A stretch of 64,000 bases of DNA from a virus. Made by a program: the position numbers and the translations under genes. Each line of letters begins with the position of its first letter. The stretch's first letter is position 1. Below the pieces are notes generated by a model. That model saw only the letters and a program-made list of their open reading frames with translations, was not told the DNA's origin and ran no database searches. Shown in pieces: positions 42,592 through 51,622 of the stretch. Where the stretch lies: positions 1 through 64,000 of the IMG/VR virus record IMGVR_UViG_3300043426_000266. One strand, given 5' to 3'.

Positions 42592-43497
42592 ATGAAAACA
42601 GTTACGCGGTATGCCGCATTAAATCGACTACTCACTTGTTTAGCCTGGGGGTTAAACTTTGAGATTAAACCCAATAGTGTAATCACCGGGGTCTTAGCAG
42701 ATCCAAACTATGTGCCTGGGGTTCCAGCACCAGTGACTAGAGGGATGTATATTCCTGGGTCATTTAACCCAGCCATTGATACTCGCGCAATGCGTATTGG
42801 GGTAATTATGGTTGGGCGTGGAGGTCATGGTTTTGAGGTAGATAGTCAAAATGAAATCTCGCCAATTACATATCCACATAAATCATCTGATACGGGTTTG
42901 TTTGAACCAATTCCAATGATCGCACGGGAAGTTACTAGCGATTTAACTGGAGCAATGAAAACACTTTATCGTATTCGAACTGTTGCACAAATCAATGGTA
43001 CTTTTTATGCGTTTTATTTCGGTAAAAAGATTGATACAACTGAAATCGAAATTCAACAAATTTTAGAAACAATCAACGATGGTGTTGTAGTCAATACAGA
43101 ACCATACGAGCCAACCGCAAACGACCTTCGCCCAGAGAAGACTGAATTCGATGCAATTTCAGATGGTACATCACTCAGAACTTATGCAGGGTTAGTCATC
43201 GGGTTTACTGATGAAGAAGTAGTTGAAATGCAAAATGCTTGCGCTCTTTTATTTGGAAGTCCAGATAAAGCAGTTGTGTCTGAAATCGCTTACGTGTTTG
43301 GGGTAGATAAAGCGGTAACCGGCGTATACCCAACAACTGGAACTCAAACCCCAGAGTTACCGCCTGCAAACACATTCGAGTTCTCTGCACCACACATTGG
43401 TATTGTAGAATCAACTTATAAACCAGTTGAATTTGTTGGAGCCTTCCAAGATACGAAGAATATCGGTATCTCGGAACCCCTCTTTGGAATCCGATAA
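42592..43497 (+). CDS. Putative virion structural protein
   Basis: A 301-residue beta-rich protein with frequent Pro/Gly turns and no catalytic motif. Its end overlaps the RuvC-like gene by 14 bases, so the two genes are translated together. General composition fits a tail or baseplate component; no family recognised. Confidence 0.55.
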   Translation: MKTVTRYAALNRLLTCLAWGLNFEIKPNSVITGVLADPNYVPGVPAPVTRGMYIPGSFNPAIDTRAMRIGVIMVGRGGHGFEVDSQNEISPITYPHKSSDTGLFEPIPMIAREVTSDLTGAMKTLYRIRTVAQINGTFYAFYFGKKIDTTEIEIQQILETINDGVVVNTEPYEPTANDLRPEKTEFDAISDGTSLRTYAGLVIGFTDEEVVEMQNACALLFGSPDKAVVSEIAYVFGVDKAVTGVYPTTGTQTPELPPANTFEFSAPHIGIVESTYKPVEFVGAFQDTKNIGISEPLFGIR

Positions 43498-44095
43498 ACT
43501 TAGAATCATTGCCGTTGACCCGGGAGTTAATCTCGGGGTTGCGGTAATAGACTTTGACTACGATCTTAAAAAGTTAATCGTTCAAGATTGCTACACGCTT
43601 AATCTATCCAGGTATATTCCTGTCGACGAAGAACAGCCGGAAGTTTCAGTTGTTTTAAATCGACTTGCTGAACTTAAGCGTTTCTTGAAAAATTATCTCA
43701 AAGTCTGGTCACCTCAAATCGCTTGTCATGAAACCGCCTACGTTCCCCATCGAGGGGGAGGTGCTTCTATTTATTCTTTTGCTTCCTTGGTTGAAAATAT
43801 TATTTCAATTAAGTTTAGTTTTAGAGAAAGCGCTAAAGAGATGCCTATTTTTGCAATTAACCCCACGAGTGTTAAAATGTGTGTGGTGGGTGAAAAATCA
43901 TCTGATAAGAATGCGGTACTCAATGCATTAATTAAAGATGATCAGATAGACTTATCTAATGTTGATATAGAGAAACTAGACCAACATAGTGCTGATGCGA
44001 TTGGAATTGGGATTACGTGTATTCGGAATCATTTGACTTTAGAGCAAAATACAATTAGCTTTAGGCGGAGGATGAAAAGTGGGAGAAGAAAGTGA
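43484..44095 (+). CDS. RuvC-like Holliday-junction resolvase family nuclease
   Basis: Has the RNase H-fold signature of RuvC: I-I-A-V-D-P-G-V-N-L-G with Asp12, C-H-E-T-A-Y with Glu83 and a C-terminal D-Q-H-S-A-D-A-I-G-I-G with His168 and Asp171. Such enzymes cut branched DNA during recombination or before packaging. The start is uncertain: TTG 43484 is used here because it places the catalytic Asp as in the family and limits overlap to 14 bases; other TTG codons upstream to 43427 are in frame. The C-terminus is basic. Confidence 0.8.
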   Translation: MESDKLRIIAVDPGVNLGVAVIDFDYDLKKLIVQDCYTLNLSRYIPVDEEQPEVSVVLNRLAELKRFLKNYLKVWSPQIACHETAYVPHRGGGASIYSFASLVENIISIKFSFRESAKEMPIFAINPTSVKMCVVGEKSSDKNAVLNALIKDDQIDLSNVDIEKLDQHSADAIGIGITCIRNHLTLEQNTISFRRRMKSGRRK

Positions 44096-44597
44096 TTTGG
44101 ATTTTAGTATCGAGAATCCAAAACAACATCTATGTTTAACTATTTTTGACGTTATTGGTTTTTTAAAAGATGTTAAACTTAATAATTTAAAAGATGAAGT
44201 AACATATGCAATCTTAGTAAACTACAATAGGCACTTAGAAGTTGAGTATCACATTGACGTTGAAATGGATGCTCAGGGCATCCGTCGAAAGTTCAACGAT
44301 TTACCCAACAATATGAAAGAGAAAATGACGAAGAAAGTAATCATCTACGATATGGATGCAAAATACTTTATTGAAGAATTATTTAATTTCATTGATGTTC
44401 AGCAAAGACACTACATTAAAGATGTTGGTAGAAATGGCGGTTGGTTAAATAGTGCCGGGATTACTTGTATTTTTATTGTTGTGACGATGTATATTATCTA
44501 TCATGCGAACCATTCTTATCGGGGCGCTAATGTTATCACAGTAGGTGATGACGTAATGAAAAGTCTTTTTGATTATTTATTCGCTTTAATCCAATAG
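44079..44597 (+). CDS. Hypothetical protein with one membrane segment
   Basis: A 172-residue protein with a GTG start behind GGAGG, overlapping the RuvC-like gene by 17 bases. A hydrophobic segment near residues 127-143 (I-T-C-I-F-I-V-V-T-M-Y-I-I-Y) suggests a single membrane pass near the C-terminus. Terminator follows. Function unknown. Confidence 0.7.
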   Translation: MGEESDLDFSIENPKQHLCLTIFDVIGFLKDVKLNNLKDEVTYAILVNYNRHLEVEYHIDVEMDAQGIRRKFNDLPNNMKEKMTKKVIIYDMDAKYFIEELFNFIDVQQRHYIKDVGRNGGWLNSAGITCIFIVVTMYIIYHANHSYRGANVITVGDDVMKSLFDYLFALIQ

Positions 44598-44625
44598 AGA
44601 GGGCTTGCCCTCTCTATTTCTTTTT
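44593..44625 (+). terminator. Rho-independent terminator
   Basis: AATAGAGAGGGC/GCCCTCTCTATT stem overlapping the stop codon region, followed by TTTCTTTTT. Confidence 0.88.
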
Positions 44626-44640
44626 ATACGATTTAGTTTA

Positions 44641-44647
44641 TTTTATG
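44641..44647 (+). promoter_or_regulatory. TTTTATG element, candidate late promoter
   Basis: TTTTATGAGC lies 21 bases before ATG 44668 and just upstream of its GGAG site. Confidence 0.3.
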
Positions 44648-44667
44648 AGCTTAACGGAGATATCTCA

Positions 44668-46107
44668 ATGTCTGAAGATTTACAAAATATAAATTTATTA
44701 CCTGTAGCCAATCAACAAGATAACGTCTTTTCTGGTTCAGAGGGTGGGGATGCCGATACACCTTTATTGGTCTACCAAAGTAAAAAAGAAGTCGGTACGT
44801 ATATCGATCGTTTAAAGGCACTGCATACATCTTTAAAGAAAACTGACGCCCTACCTACGCAAATTATCTTTCCAGAACAAAACGAGCAAGCGCTTGAGCT
44901 TACCGCTAAATATGTCCACACCATTCGTTCACTAGTCGACTTACTGATGAAACATGGTTTAACAAAACAATTCGATTCTTATTCTTATCGTGTTGCACAT
45001 TTTCAGCATTTAAATGAGTGGTTGAATATTGTTGTACGGCTGCAATTCGCAACTGCTTTAAATGCAGTACGCAATACACTCAATGAAGCATTAGACGGTG
45101 ATGACCCATTTCAATGGGGTGTATTGGAGATTGATGATAAGGGTATCTATTCGATCGATGGTCAAGAACTAACATTTGGTGAAAAAGTTGATATCTTTAC
45201 AACCAGTGAAAAGGTTGTCAGTGGTGTGATCTTCGATTCACACGAAAGTTTAAATTGTAAAGCTTATGGTGAAGATACTCTACCTGTTGTTCACTATGAA
45301 ACGAGTGAATTAAAAAATCTCGATTACGACTCTATTCAAAAACGTTATGATTCAGCGATTTCTGAAAAAGAACATTTGTTGGGTGTAGACGCATGGTCAT
45401 TCTTTAATGTATTGCTTTACAAAAAACATTTACCTGAATCAAATCCAATTGAATTATGCAATAACTTATTATCAATGCAAGATCGTGACCCATCACTTAC
45501 TTCTTTTCAATATGAAAAAGATATTGAGCTCATTCGCGATTTAAACTTACCTTTTGGGGTTGAGCAGTTATTGGTTCCCGCGGTACAGTCGTATTTCTGT
45601 AAAAAGAAAGATCGACATGATGAGTTCATGGATTCAATTCGGTTAATGAAAACCAATGAAAAAGATTTTCGTAAAAAGGTAAAGGCTGGTGCGGGTGATG
45701 CTGTTCTTCTTGGGTTTGCTGACCTTCTTCAATATCTTGCCGGACAACGTAGTAAACTAGTTAAATTACGTCTTGTACTTGCTTCTGGAGAGGTCGTTGA
45801 TGCCGCAACAACTGATCGTCAATTTACCATGGAGAAGTTACACATTTTCAACCGCTACAATATCTCTCAGGTGTTGTTTACTGGAATAAAATTTAAAGCG
45901 AAAAAGAAAGGCAAGATTAAAGAAGACCATTTTGAGTTGACTGATCGAATGATCAAAGATACTGATGTTGTTGCAGTAATCATGAGTGAAGCGAAGTTTT
46001 ATTACTTTGATGAAACCGCAACAGAAGACAATGATCAACACTTTGCAATGTACATGAAATTGCGACGTGATTATAAAGCAATCGCTAAAATGGAGAAGGA
46101 GGCTTAA
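44668..46107 (+). CDS. Hypothetical 479-residue protein
   Basis: ATG 44668 follows CGGAGA; the in-frame start at 44605 lies inside the terminator and is rejected. Helical N-terminal half with an acidic first segment, Lys-rich C-terminal half. No recognised domain. A terminator overlaps the stop codon. Position before the spike gene suggests a virion or assembly function. Confidence 0.72.
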   Translation: MSEDLQNINLLPVANQQDNVFSGSEGGDADTPLLVYQSKKEVGTYIDRLKALHTSLKKTDALPTQIIFPEQNEQALELTAKYVHTIRSLVDLLMKHGLTKQFDSYSYRVAHFQHLNEWLNIVVRLQFATALNAVRNTLNEALDGDDPFQWGVLEIDDKGIYSIDGQELTFGEKVDIFTTSEKVVSGVIFDSHESLNCKAYGEDTLPVVHYETSELKNLDYDSIQKRYDSAISEKEHLLGVDAWSFFNVLLYKKHLPESNPIELCNNLLSMQDRDPSLTSFQYEKDIELIRDLNLPFGVEQLLVPAVQSYFCKKKDRHDEFMDSIRLMKTNEKDFRKKVKAGAGDAVLLGFADLLQYLAGQRSKLVKLRLVLASGEVVDAATTDRQFTMEKLHIFNRYNISQVLFTGIKFKAKKKGKIKEDHFELTDRMIKDTDVVAVIMSEAKFYYFDETATEDNDQHFAMYMKLRRDYKAIAKMEKEA

Positions 46108-46120
46108 GCCTCCTTCTTTT
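46095..46120 (+). terminator. Palindromic terminator overlapping a stop codon
   Basis: GAAGGAGGCTTAAGCCTCCT plus TC, then TTTT; the TAA lies inside the hairpin. Confidence 0.88.
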
Positions 46121-46124
46121 TATG
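46117..46124 (+). promoter_or_regulatory. TTTTTATG-type element, candidate late promoter
   Basis: TTTTTATGAC arises directly from the T tract of the preceding terminator, 22 bases before the spike gene. Confidence 0.35.
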
Positions 46125-46145
46125 ACGTAAACTAAGGATAAAGAA

Positions 46146-47012
46146 ATGAGTACGCAAGCTTCAAAATTCACATTCTTCTCCTTAGGGGAAGCAGCGGGGA
46201 ATTTAACCTTTGGGCAAAGAGAATTAAAAGTTATTCCAAAAGAGTCATTCTCTCAGTTAGATGGGGAGGTGACCGATGCAATGGCGGAGTTAGAAGCAGA
46301 AGGTGTTGATAAGGATGGAAATACTTATACCTCTAAGGTAGGTACTTCAAATAGTATAACCGCGACCTATTTATCCTTTGACCCTCATAAACCATTCCCG
46401 TCGCTCATCCGTCGAGGGGAGAAGGTAATTATTTATCGGTTAGCTGATACCGATAAGTACTACTGGCAACCTTTAGGTTTAGACGATACGACAAGACGAC
46501 GGGATATACTTGTTATTGCTGTTCCTAACTCTCCTAAAGAAAATGAGAATTCAAGAACACCAGAGACTGCGTATTACATTGAAGTCAATACGATTGATAA
46601 ACATATTAGTGTTCAAACCAATAAAAATGACGGTGAGCCGTTTGCCTACAGTATTCAGGTGAACACTAAAGAAGGTTTCTTTTCGGTTATGGATGATGCT
46701 GGTAATTTCATTCAACTGGTTTCTTCTGAGGATAGAATTACAACTCAAAACGCAACTGGGTCAGAAATAACAATTGAGAAAGGCAAAGGGCTGTGGAAGA
46801 CAAGTGAGTCTGTAACAATTGAAACGAAAACATTTACCGTTAAGGCCTCAAAAGCTGATTTCCAAACCCAGACATGGCAGATGAGCGGAAGCGCCTATAA
46901 TGTAAAAGCCTCTTCCGAGTTTACTGGTTCTTTGAAAAATAATGGGATTAATGTTGGTTCAACACACTACCACATCGGCAACTTAGGTCGTCCAACATCA
47001 AGTCCAATGTAG
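46146..47012 (+). CDS. Baseplate central spike (gp5/gpV-like)
   Basis: A 288-residue protein with an N-terminal OB-like part (R-R-G-E-K-V-I-I-Y-R through Y-Y-W-Q-P-L-G-L-D) and a C-terminal run of short beta strands in alternating polar/hydrophobic pattern, typical of the triangular beta-helix of membrane-piercing spikes. It ends with N-N-G-I-N-V-G-S-T-H-Y-H and G-R-P-T-S-S-P-M, as such spikes do before their tip. No lysozyme domain is present. It would form the needle at the centre of the contractile baseplate. Confidence 0.75.
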   Translation: MSTQASKFTFFSLGEAAGNLTFGQRELKVIPKESFSQLDGEVTDAMAELEAEGVDKDGNTYTSKVGTSNSITATYLSFDPHKPFPSLIRRGEKVIIYRLADTDKYYWQPLGLDDTTRRRDILVIAVPNSPKENENSRTPETAYYIEVNTIDKHISVQTNKNDGEPFAYSIQVNTKEGFFSVMDDAGNFIQLVSSEDRITTQNATGSEITIEKGKGLWKTSESVTIETKTFTVKASKADFQTQTWQMSGSAYNVKASSEFTGSLKNNGINVGSTHYHIGNLGRPTSSPM

Positions 47013-47020
47013 AGGTTAGT

Positions 47021-47995
47021 ATGGAAGTTAATGATTTTATTGGAATAAGCAAATTTCTAGGTTTTACAGGACCTATGATTGGTAAGAATAAAGTAATGTC
47101 AGGTGGCATCTACTTTCCAGATATGAGTAAGGTAGATAAATTTGATATTAAAGATTGGGGTGTAGTGTTTGATGCATCCATGGTAAAGTTGATCAATATC
47201 AACATGGGTTACAAATCAACTTCTTTACCTTCTACAAAAAACAGTATTGCCGTGGGAAACCTCACCAACCCAACTGGTGACTCAACCTTACAACTGGGTT
47301 GGTTTGATCATTACAACGTTTCATTTAACGGGTGGTACAAACGTGCTGATGAACGTGATATGTTGAATAAACAAACAATCACGTTAGGATTAGACTTCAT
47401 TTTAACACTAGATCCAATTAAATATACAGCAGCATATCGAGAAGAAGTTTTAGAAAATACACTTCCTTTTCCACATCCTGCAATGGAACCTGATGCGCCA
47501 AAACAAGAAGACTTTATTTCCAAGGATGCAAAAGGAAGGGATGTTCTTGATCAAGCTTCATGGGATGAGGCGGTAAACTCCTTTACTGAGAAAATGGCTG
47601 CCTATACTGAATATGAAACCAGCGTTCTTGACATTCACCAACAGCGTTTAGCGCAATATCCAGGAATAACAAATTCATCCCCTGCTCAACAAGTTACACA
47701 CTTCGGGTTTGTTGGTGAAGATGTAGAATCTAAAGCAAGTTCAATTGATTCGTCATTTCGTCCTTTATTAAAACACGATGAGTTTAATGGGTATGATGTT
47801 AATTATTTAGATTACAATCAACTCATCGCACCTTTGGTAAAAGCAGTTCAGGAGTTGCATGAAAAACACGTTATACTTGAACAAAAACATGATCAACTTA
47901 GAATAGAATTTGATGAATTAAAAGCAGACCACACCGCTAGAATAGAAACATTAGAAATAGATATGGCACTTGTAAAAACGACACTTGGATTATAA
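47021..47995 (+). CDS. Tail-associated protein with S74-like intramolecular chaperone domain
   Basis: A 324-residue protein. From about residue 105 it matches the C-terminal chaperone of S74-type fibre proteins: W-Y-K-R-A-D-E-R-D, L-D-F-I-L-T-L-D-P-I-K-Y, then H-F-G-F-V-G-E-D-V, L-D-Y-N-Q-L-I-A-P-L-V-K-A-V-Q-E-L and a long terminal coiled coil. In active members a Ser precedes the Asp of the first motif and is the self-cleavage site; here it is Ala109. The domain may still trimerise and fold the N-terminal part but stay attached. Confidence 0.7.
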   Translation: MEVNDFIGISKFLGFTGPMIGKNKVMSGGIYFPDMSKVDKFDIKDWGVVFDASMVKLININMGYKSTSLPSTKNSIAVGNLTNPTGDSTLQLGWFDHYNVSFNGWYKRADERDMLNKQTITLGLDFILTLDPIKYTAAYREEVLENTLPFPHPAMEPDAPKQEDFISKDAKGRDVLDQASWDEAVNSFTEKMAAYTEYETSVLDIHQQRLAQYPGITNSSPAQQVTHFGFVGEDVESKASSIDSSFRPLLKHDEFNGYDVNYLDYNQLIAPLVKAVQELHEKHVILEQKHDQLRIEFDELKADHTARIETLEIDMALVKTTLGL

Positions 47996-48001
47996 TCCGC
48001 A

Positions 48002-48031
48002 TAAATAAAGGAGCCTAGGCTCCTTTATTTG
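48002..48031. terminator. Bidirectional palindromic terminator
   Basis: AAATAAAGGAGCC/GGCTCCTTTATTT between the converging S74-like gene and small minus-strand gene. Confidence 0.9.
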
Positions 48032-48036
48032 ATATG

Positions 48037-48192
48037 CTAACCGTAGCACTGAATTACCTTATCCGCCAGTCTATTAAACAGTGGCAAAGAAATCCCATGT
48101 CGTTTACGAAATTCAATATTCTCTTTCGAATTTGGAACCAATTGCTGTTTAATATCCTTAGGATTCTTTTGACTTTTAACTGTTTGAGTCAT
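48037..48192 (-). CDS. Small basic minus-strand protein
   Basis: A 51-residue ORF with ATG at 48192 behind a near-perfect GGAGGTG site at ideal spacing, which makes it more likely than the overlapping plus-strand reading. The protein is basic (K-S-Q-K-N-P-K, R-K-R-H-G) with a helical C-terminus. It diverges from the SbcC-like gene and could be a regulator of that region, but no family is recognised. Confidence 0.65.
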   Translation of the reverse strand: MTQTVKSQKNPKDIKQQLVPNSKENIEFRKRHGISLPLFNRLADKVIQCYG

Positions 48193-48239
48193 GTTCACCT
48201 CCGTTCAAATGATATAATGAGTTTGTTTATTTCTACATT

Positions 48240-48264
48240 CTTGAACGAAGTAAATTCGAACAAG
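48240..48264. promoter_or_regulatory. Imperfect inverted repeat between divergent genes, candidate operator
   Basis: CTTGAACGAA and TTCGAACAAG flank a five-base spacer (eight of ten positions pair), in the 84-base gap between the minus-strand small gene and the SbcC-like gene. A TATAAT-like TATATC lies nearby on the minus strand. Confidence 0.35.
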
Positions 48265-48276
48265 ACTGACTAAGTT

Positions 48277-50766
48277 ATGAATAAAGACATAAGAGCCATA
48301 GTAATGTTTATCAAGCGATTATTAGTGATTGGGTTTGAGAGAATATCTCATAACAATATAAAAAAATTAGAGGTCTTCTTTACAAATGCATTCCAACTCT
48401 TTCTTGGTACAAATGGAAGCGGCAAGTCATCATTACTTCAGCAACTCACCCCATACCCATCACATAAGGATGATTTCTCATCTGAGGGTTATCGGGAAAT
48501 TGAAATAGAATTTGGTGGGTCGACTTATATTTGTATAGATGATCATCGAATTGGTAAATTTTCAATGATTAAAGATGGTGAACTTATAAATGATAAATCA
48601 ACCGCGTCAGTGCAAAAAGGTTTAATCCTCCAAATTTTTGGATTAGATAAAACCTTGGTTGATATTCTTACTGATAAATTAGTCTTTACCGAAATGCAAC
48701 CAAGTCAACGTCGTGAAATTATCATGACGGCTTCTAAGATTGATATTGAGAAAGGTTTGGAATTTCTAGAATTTATTGGGGATAAAAATAACTATCTTAA
48801 ACAGTATTCAAAAAATCTAGCCAAGCGTTTAATTGATGAGGAGAAATCCCTCCCAACTGATTCTCATATCCAGGAGTTGAATCAACAACGTCAAAACATC
48901 TTAGATGATTTAAGTATCTTAGATACAATGGGCGTTCAACCTACCGTAACGCAAGATCAACAATTTCTACTTGATCGAATGGAAGAATTGAAAAGCAAAG
49001 CAAAATACAATGCAATGCGTTTCATGGAAACACCGGCGATCTTGTCAAGAGTTAAAGATGAAACTGATTCATTTGAAATTCGTTCTCGTTTAAAATATCA
49101 AGTTGAAACAATTGAAGGTTATCAAGAACAACTCATTCATGAAATTGAGATGATTGAAAATCACCTTGGATTAGATCGAAAAGAAGTTACGAATATTGAT
49201 GACTCAATTAAAGAAAAACAAACGCTTGAAAATGAGATTAAGAAAATTGAATTAGAGGGGGGAGAATTTCTTTATTTGGGTGATGGTTTTAAACAAGCAG
49301 TGAGTTCTTCGCAAACGCTTTACGAAGAATTAAGAACAATCTTTACTGAACTCGCAGATAATTCAAATGGTTATTTTAGTAAAGAGAAAAAACTTGCAAA
49401 CGTTGAGAAGATAATTTCAATCGGTAACCAAATCCATCTTTATAAAACATCCATTTATGAATTAGAACATGAGTTAAAGAAGCATGTTCAGGGTGAACAT
49501 ATTCATTGTCCAAAATGTAAGTATGATTTCATCCCTGGCGTCAGTGGTACGTTGTTTGATGCTGAAGAAAAACTCAAAACCAATCAAATACAACTTTCTA
49601 AATTAGAACGTTTATTGGAAGAAGAGAAAGTTTATCAAACTGAGATTAATCAGTTTCAAAACACCCTCTTGGAAATAGAGCGATTAAACCGCCACTATAC
49701 TCAGCATAGTCATCTTTTTGTAAAACTTAAAGCTTATGGATATAACTCAAACCCACCAAGTCACTGTTTGACCATTCTTTCAGATTGGTTTAAAGGGTGT
49801 GGTTTGACACTACGATATAATGAATTACATTTACGGTTAGCGGCTGTAACTGAATGTATTCGTGTTTATAAACTTGAGGATGCTCAGAAAAGAAAAGAGA
49901 AAGAAGATTTACTTGAGAAACACAATGATCAGTATAATAGTTACATTGATCAAAAACAAGTATTGAACGATAAGATTAAACAAATTGATCAGTATTTAAA
50001 GTATGTTAGTAATCTAAAGGAGTGGATTAAAGAAACTGAATCCTTATCTGTTGAAATGGATGAGGTGAAAATGCAATTACTCAATAACATGCAACATAAG
50101 TTTGTTGTGGAATCTAAAGCACAACTAAACAACGAACTTGCTTTAACTGATTCAGAATTAAATAAAGTTACTTACTCAATCCTTAATAGAAAAAACCTTG
50201 TTAAAGAAAAAGAAGAAGTTGATCTTAGTAAGGAGAATCTTGCAATTTGCATGGCTGAACTTTCACCAAAGACTGGGTTTTTAGGTGATGTTATGAATGA
50301 TTTTATTGGTGAGTTTATAGCAATGATGAACAACATCATTGCTTCAGTTTGGACTTATCCAATGGAGTTGTTGCCTTGTCGAAATAAAAAAGGGGATTTA
50401 GATTTTTATTTTCCTGTACAGATTCATAACTCAGACAAACCAAATGCAGATATTGCTGAAACATCTGGCGCACAGAGTAAGATTATTAACTTTGCTTTTA
50501 AATACCTCATGATGAAAACACACGGATTAGAAAACTATCCCATGTTTTTAGATGAGTTTACCAATGGAATGGATGAAGTACATATTGTAAGAATGATAAA
50601 ATTAGTTTACGACATGGTGGAAACGGAAATGTGCAGTCAACTATTTATGATCCTACATCAATCAAATCAATATGGTTCATTCTCACAAGCAGAGTGTCTC
50701 GTTGTTAACACAGACAATCTACAAACATTACCCGAACACTACAATGCTCATGCTAAATTTAATTAG
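48277..50766 (+). CDS. SbcC/Rad50/gp46-type recombination ATPase
   Basis: An 829-residue SMC-like protein: Walker A G-T-N-G-S-G-K-S-S (44-52), long heptad-rich coiled coils, a zinc hook C-P-K-C (411-414) at their midpoint, a signature region S-G-A-Q-S-K near 730 and Walker B M-F-L-D-E-F with Asp759-Glu760. With an SbcD-type nuclease (not in this window) such proteins process DNA ends in recombination and replication. An alternative start lies at 48304; neither start has a strong ribosome-binding site. It is shorter than bacterial SbcC but close to phage gp46 in domain order. Confidence 0.88.
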   Translation: MNKDIRAIVMFIKRLLVIGFERISHNNIKKLEVFFTNAFQLFLGTNGSGKSSLLQQLTPYPSHKDDFSSEGYREIEIEFGGSTYICIDDHRIGKFSMIKDGELINDKSTASVQKGLILQIFGLDKTLVDILTDKLVFTEMQPSQRREIIMTASKIDIEKGLEFLEFIGDKNNYLKQYSKNLAKRLIDEEKSLPTDSHIQELNQQRQNILDDLSILDTMGVQPTVTQDQQFLLDRMEELKSKAKYNAMRFMETPAILSRVKDETDSFEIRSRLKYQVETIEGYQEQLIHEIEMIENHLGLDRKEVTNIDDSIKEKQTLENEIKKIELEGGEFLYLGDGFKQAVSSSQTLYEELRTIFTELADNSNGYFSKEKKLANVEKIISIGNQIHLYKTSIYELEHELKKHVQGEHIHCPKCKYDFIPGVSGTLFDAEEKLKTNQIQLSKLERLLEEEKVYQTEINQFQNTLLEIERLNRHYTQHSHLFVKLKAYGYNSNPPSHCLTILSDWFKGCGLTLRYNELHLRLAAVTECIRVYKLEDAQKRKEKEDLLEKHNDQYNSYIDQKQVLNDKIKQIDQYLKYVSNLKEWIKETESLSVEMDEVKMQLLNNMQHKFVVESKAQLNNELALTDSELNKVTYSILNRKNLVKEKEEVDLSKENLAICMAELSPKTGFLGDVMNDFIGEFIAMMNNIIASVWTYPMELLPCRNKKGDLDFYFPVQIHNSDKPNADIAETSGAQSKIINFAFKYLMMKTHGLENYPMFLDEFTNGMDEVHIVRMIKLVYDMVETEMCSQLFMILHQSNQYGSFSQAECLVVNTDNLQTLPEHYNAHAKFN

Positions 50767-50786
50767 ATATATATTATTTACATGAA
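50765..50786 (+). promoter_or_regulatory. Conserved AT-rich phage promoter, copy 6
   Basis: AGATATATATTATTTACATG plus AA begins inside the stop codon of the SbcC-like gene and lies 16 bases before ATG 50802. Confidence 0.78.
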
Positions 50787-50801
50787 CCAAGTGGAGCTAT
50801 T

Positions 50802-51563
50802 ATGGAAAACTTTTTTACTTTATCAATCTTTTGGATTGGTGTTTTTGTGATTGGACTCGTGCTCTTGTTTATTGGAGTAACCTGGTGCGTAGCATTAAAA
50901 CGTACCTCAATGATGTTTCGTTTAAAAGTCCTTGGTAAATACTTTATCTTCTTTCCGGAGGAGATTAGAGAGAATATTCGTCCAGGCATCCTCAGACGCT
51001 ATGTATCGCAGTATACGAAAGGTTTAACCCGAAACCTGATGAATGTTACCATCTCGACTTTTGAAGCCAATACGGGGCTTAAATCGCGTTTAAACCGCAA
51101 TGTATTAAATTACACATTTTACGCGAAAGGTTTAGAATACGACTTTCTGTTGAGTCTTTGTTTAATGCAAGTGAAATACCTCACTAACGGCGTTGGCGTA
51201 AACGAAGATACAATCGATGCTTGGTTACGAAGGCTGAACACCCTAATCTCAAATCGTTATATTACAAAAGCAATTTCTCAAGAAGCAAGAAACATGCTTC
51301 TGGCTGAATTGATTAAACGATTCATCGATCGAGCATTCCCTGATTTTCGATTTAAGAATGTCTTCTATACAGACTTTGTTCGAGATGTTCATATCATTGA
51401 AAAGATTGAACCTATCCTTGAACTTGCATTAGAGGATATCGAAGTAGAAAATCTTTTATTTAAGATGGAAATAAAATCAACTGTTTTATTTAATAAATCC
51501 ATTGCGCGTCACCGTATGTGGATTTATCAAAATGCCGTGTTGTGCCGTTGTTGGATAAAATAA
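50802..51563 (+). CDS. N-terminally membrane-anchored hypothetical protein
   Basis: A 253-residue protein behind GTGGAG and a conserved promoter. One strong hydrophobic segment at about 8-31, then a basic, mostly helical cytoplasmic-type domain with K-R-T, R-R-Y and R-L-N-R stretches. No motif recognised. Probably early and membrane-associated. Confidence 0.72.
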   Translation: MENFFTLSIFWIGVFVIGLVLLFIGVTWCVALKRTSMMFRLKVLGKYFIFFPEEIRENIRPGILRRYVSQYTKGLTRNLMNVTISTFEANTGLKSRLNRNVLNYTFYAKGLEYDFLLSLCLMQVKYLTNGVGVNEDTIDAWLRRLNTLISNRYITKAISQEARNMLLAELIKRFIDRAFPDFRFKNVFYTDFVRDVHIIEKIEPILELALEDIEVENLLFKMEIKSTVLFNKSIARHRMWIYQNAVLCRCWIK

Positions 51564-51567
51564 ACCA

Positions 51568-51596
51568 AATTGGGTTATCGTAAGGTAACCCAATTC
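51568..51596 (+). terminator. Hairpin after the membrane-anchored gene
   Basis: AATTGGGTTA pairs with TAACCCAATT around an eight-base loop (10 pairs). The T tract is missing, so termination is likely but not certain. Confidence 0.55.
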
Positions 51597-51622
51597 AACT
51601 ATGCAGATTAACGAGGTTTATC

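Noticed and set aside
48034-48273. Plus-strand 79-codon reading frame
   Set aside because: It has no ribosome-binding site, starts at a terminator tail and overlaps a minus-strand gene with an excellent GGAGGTG start.
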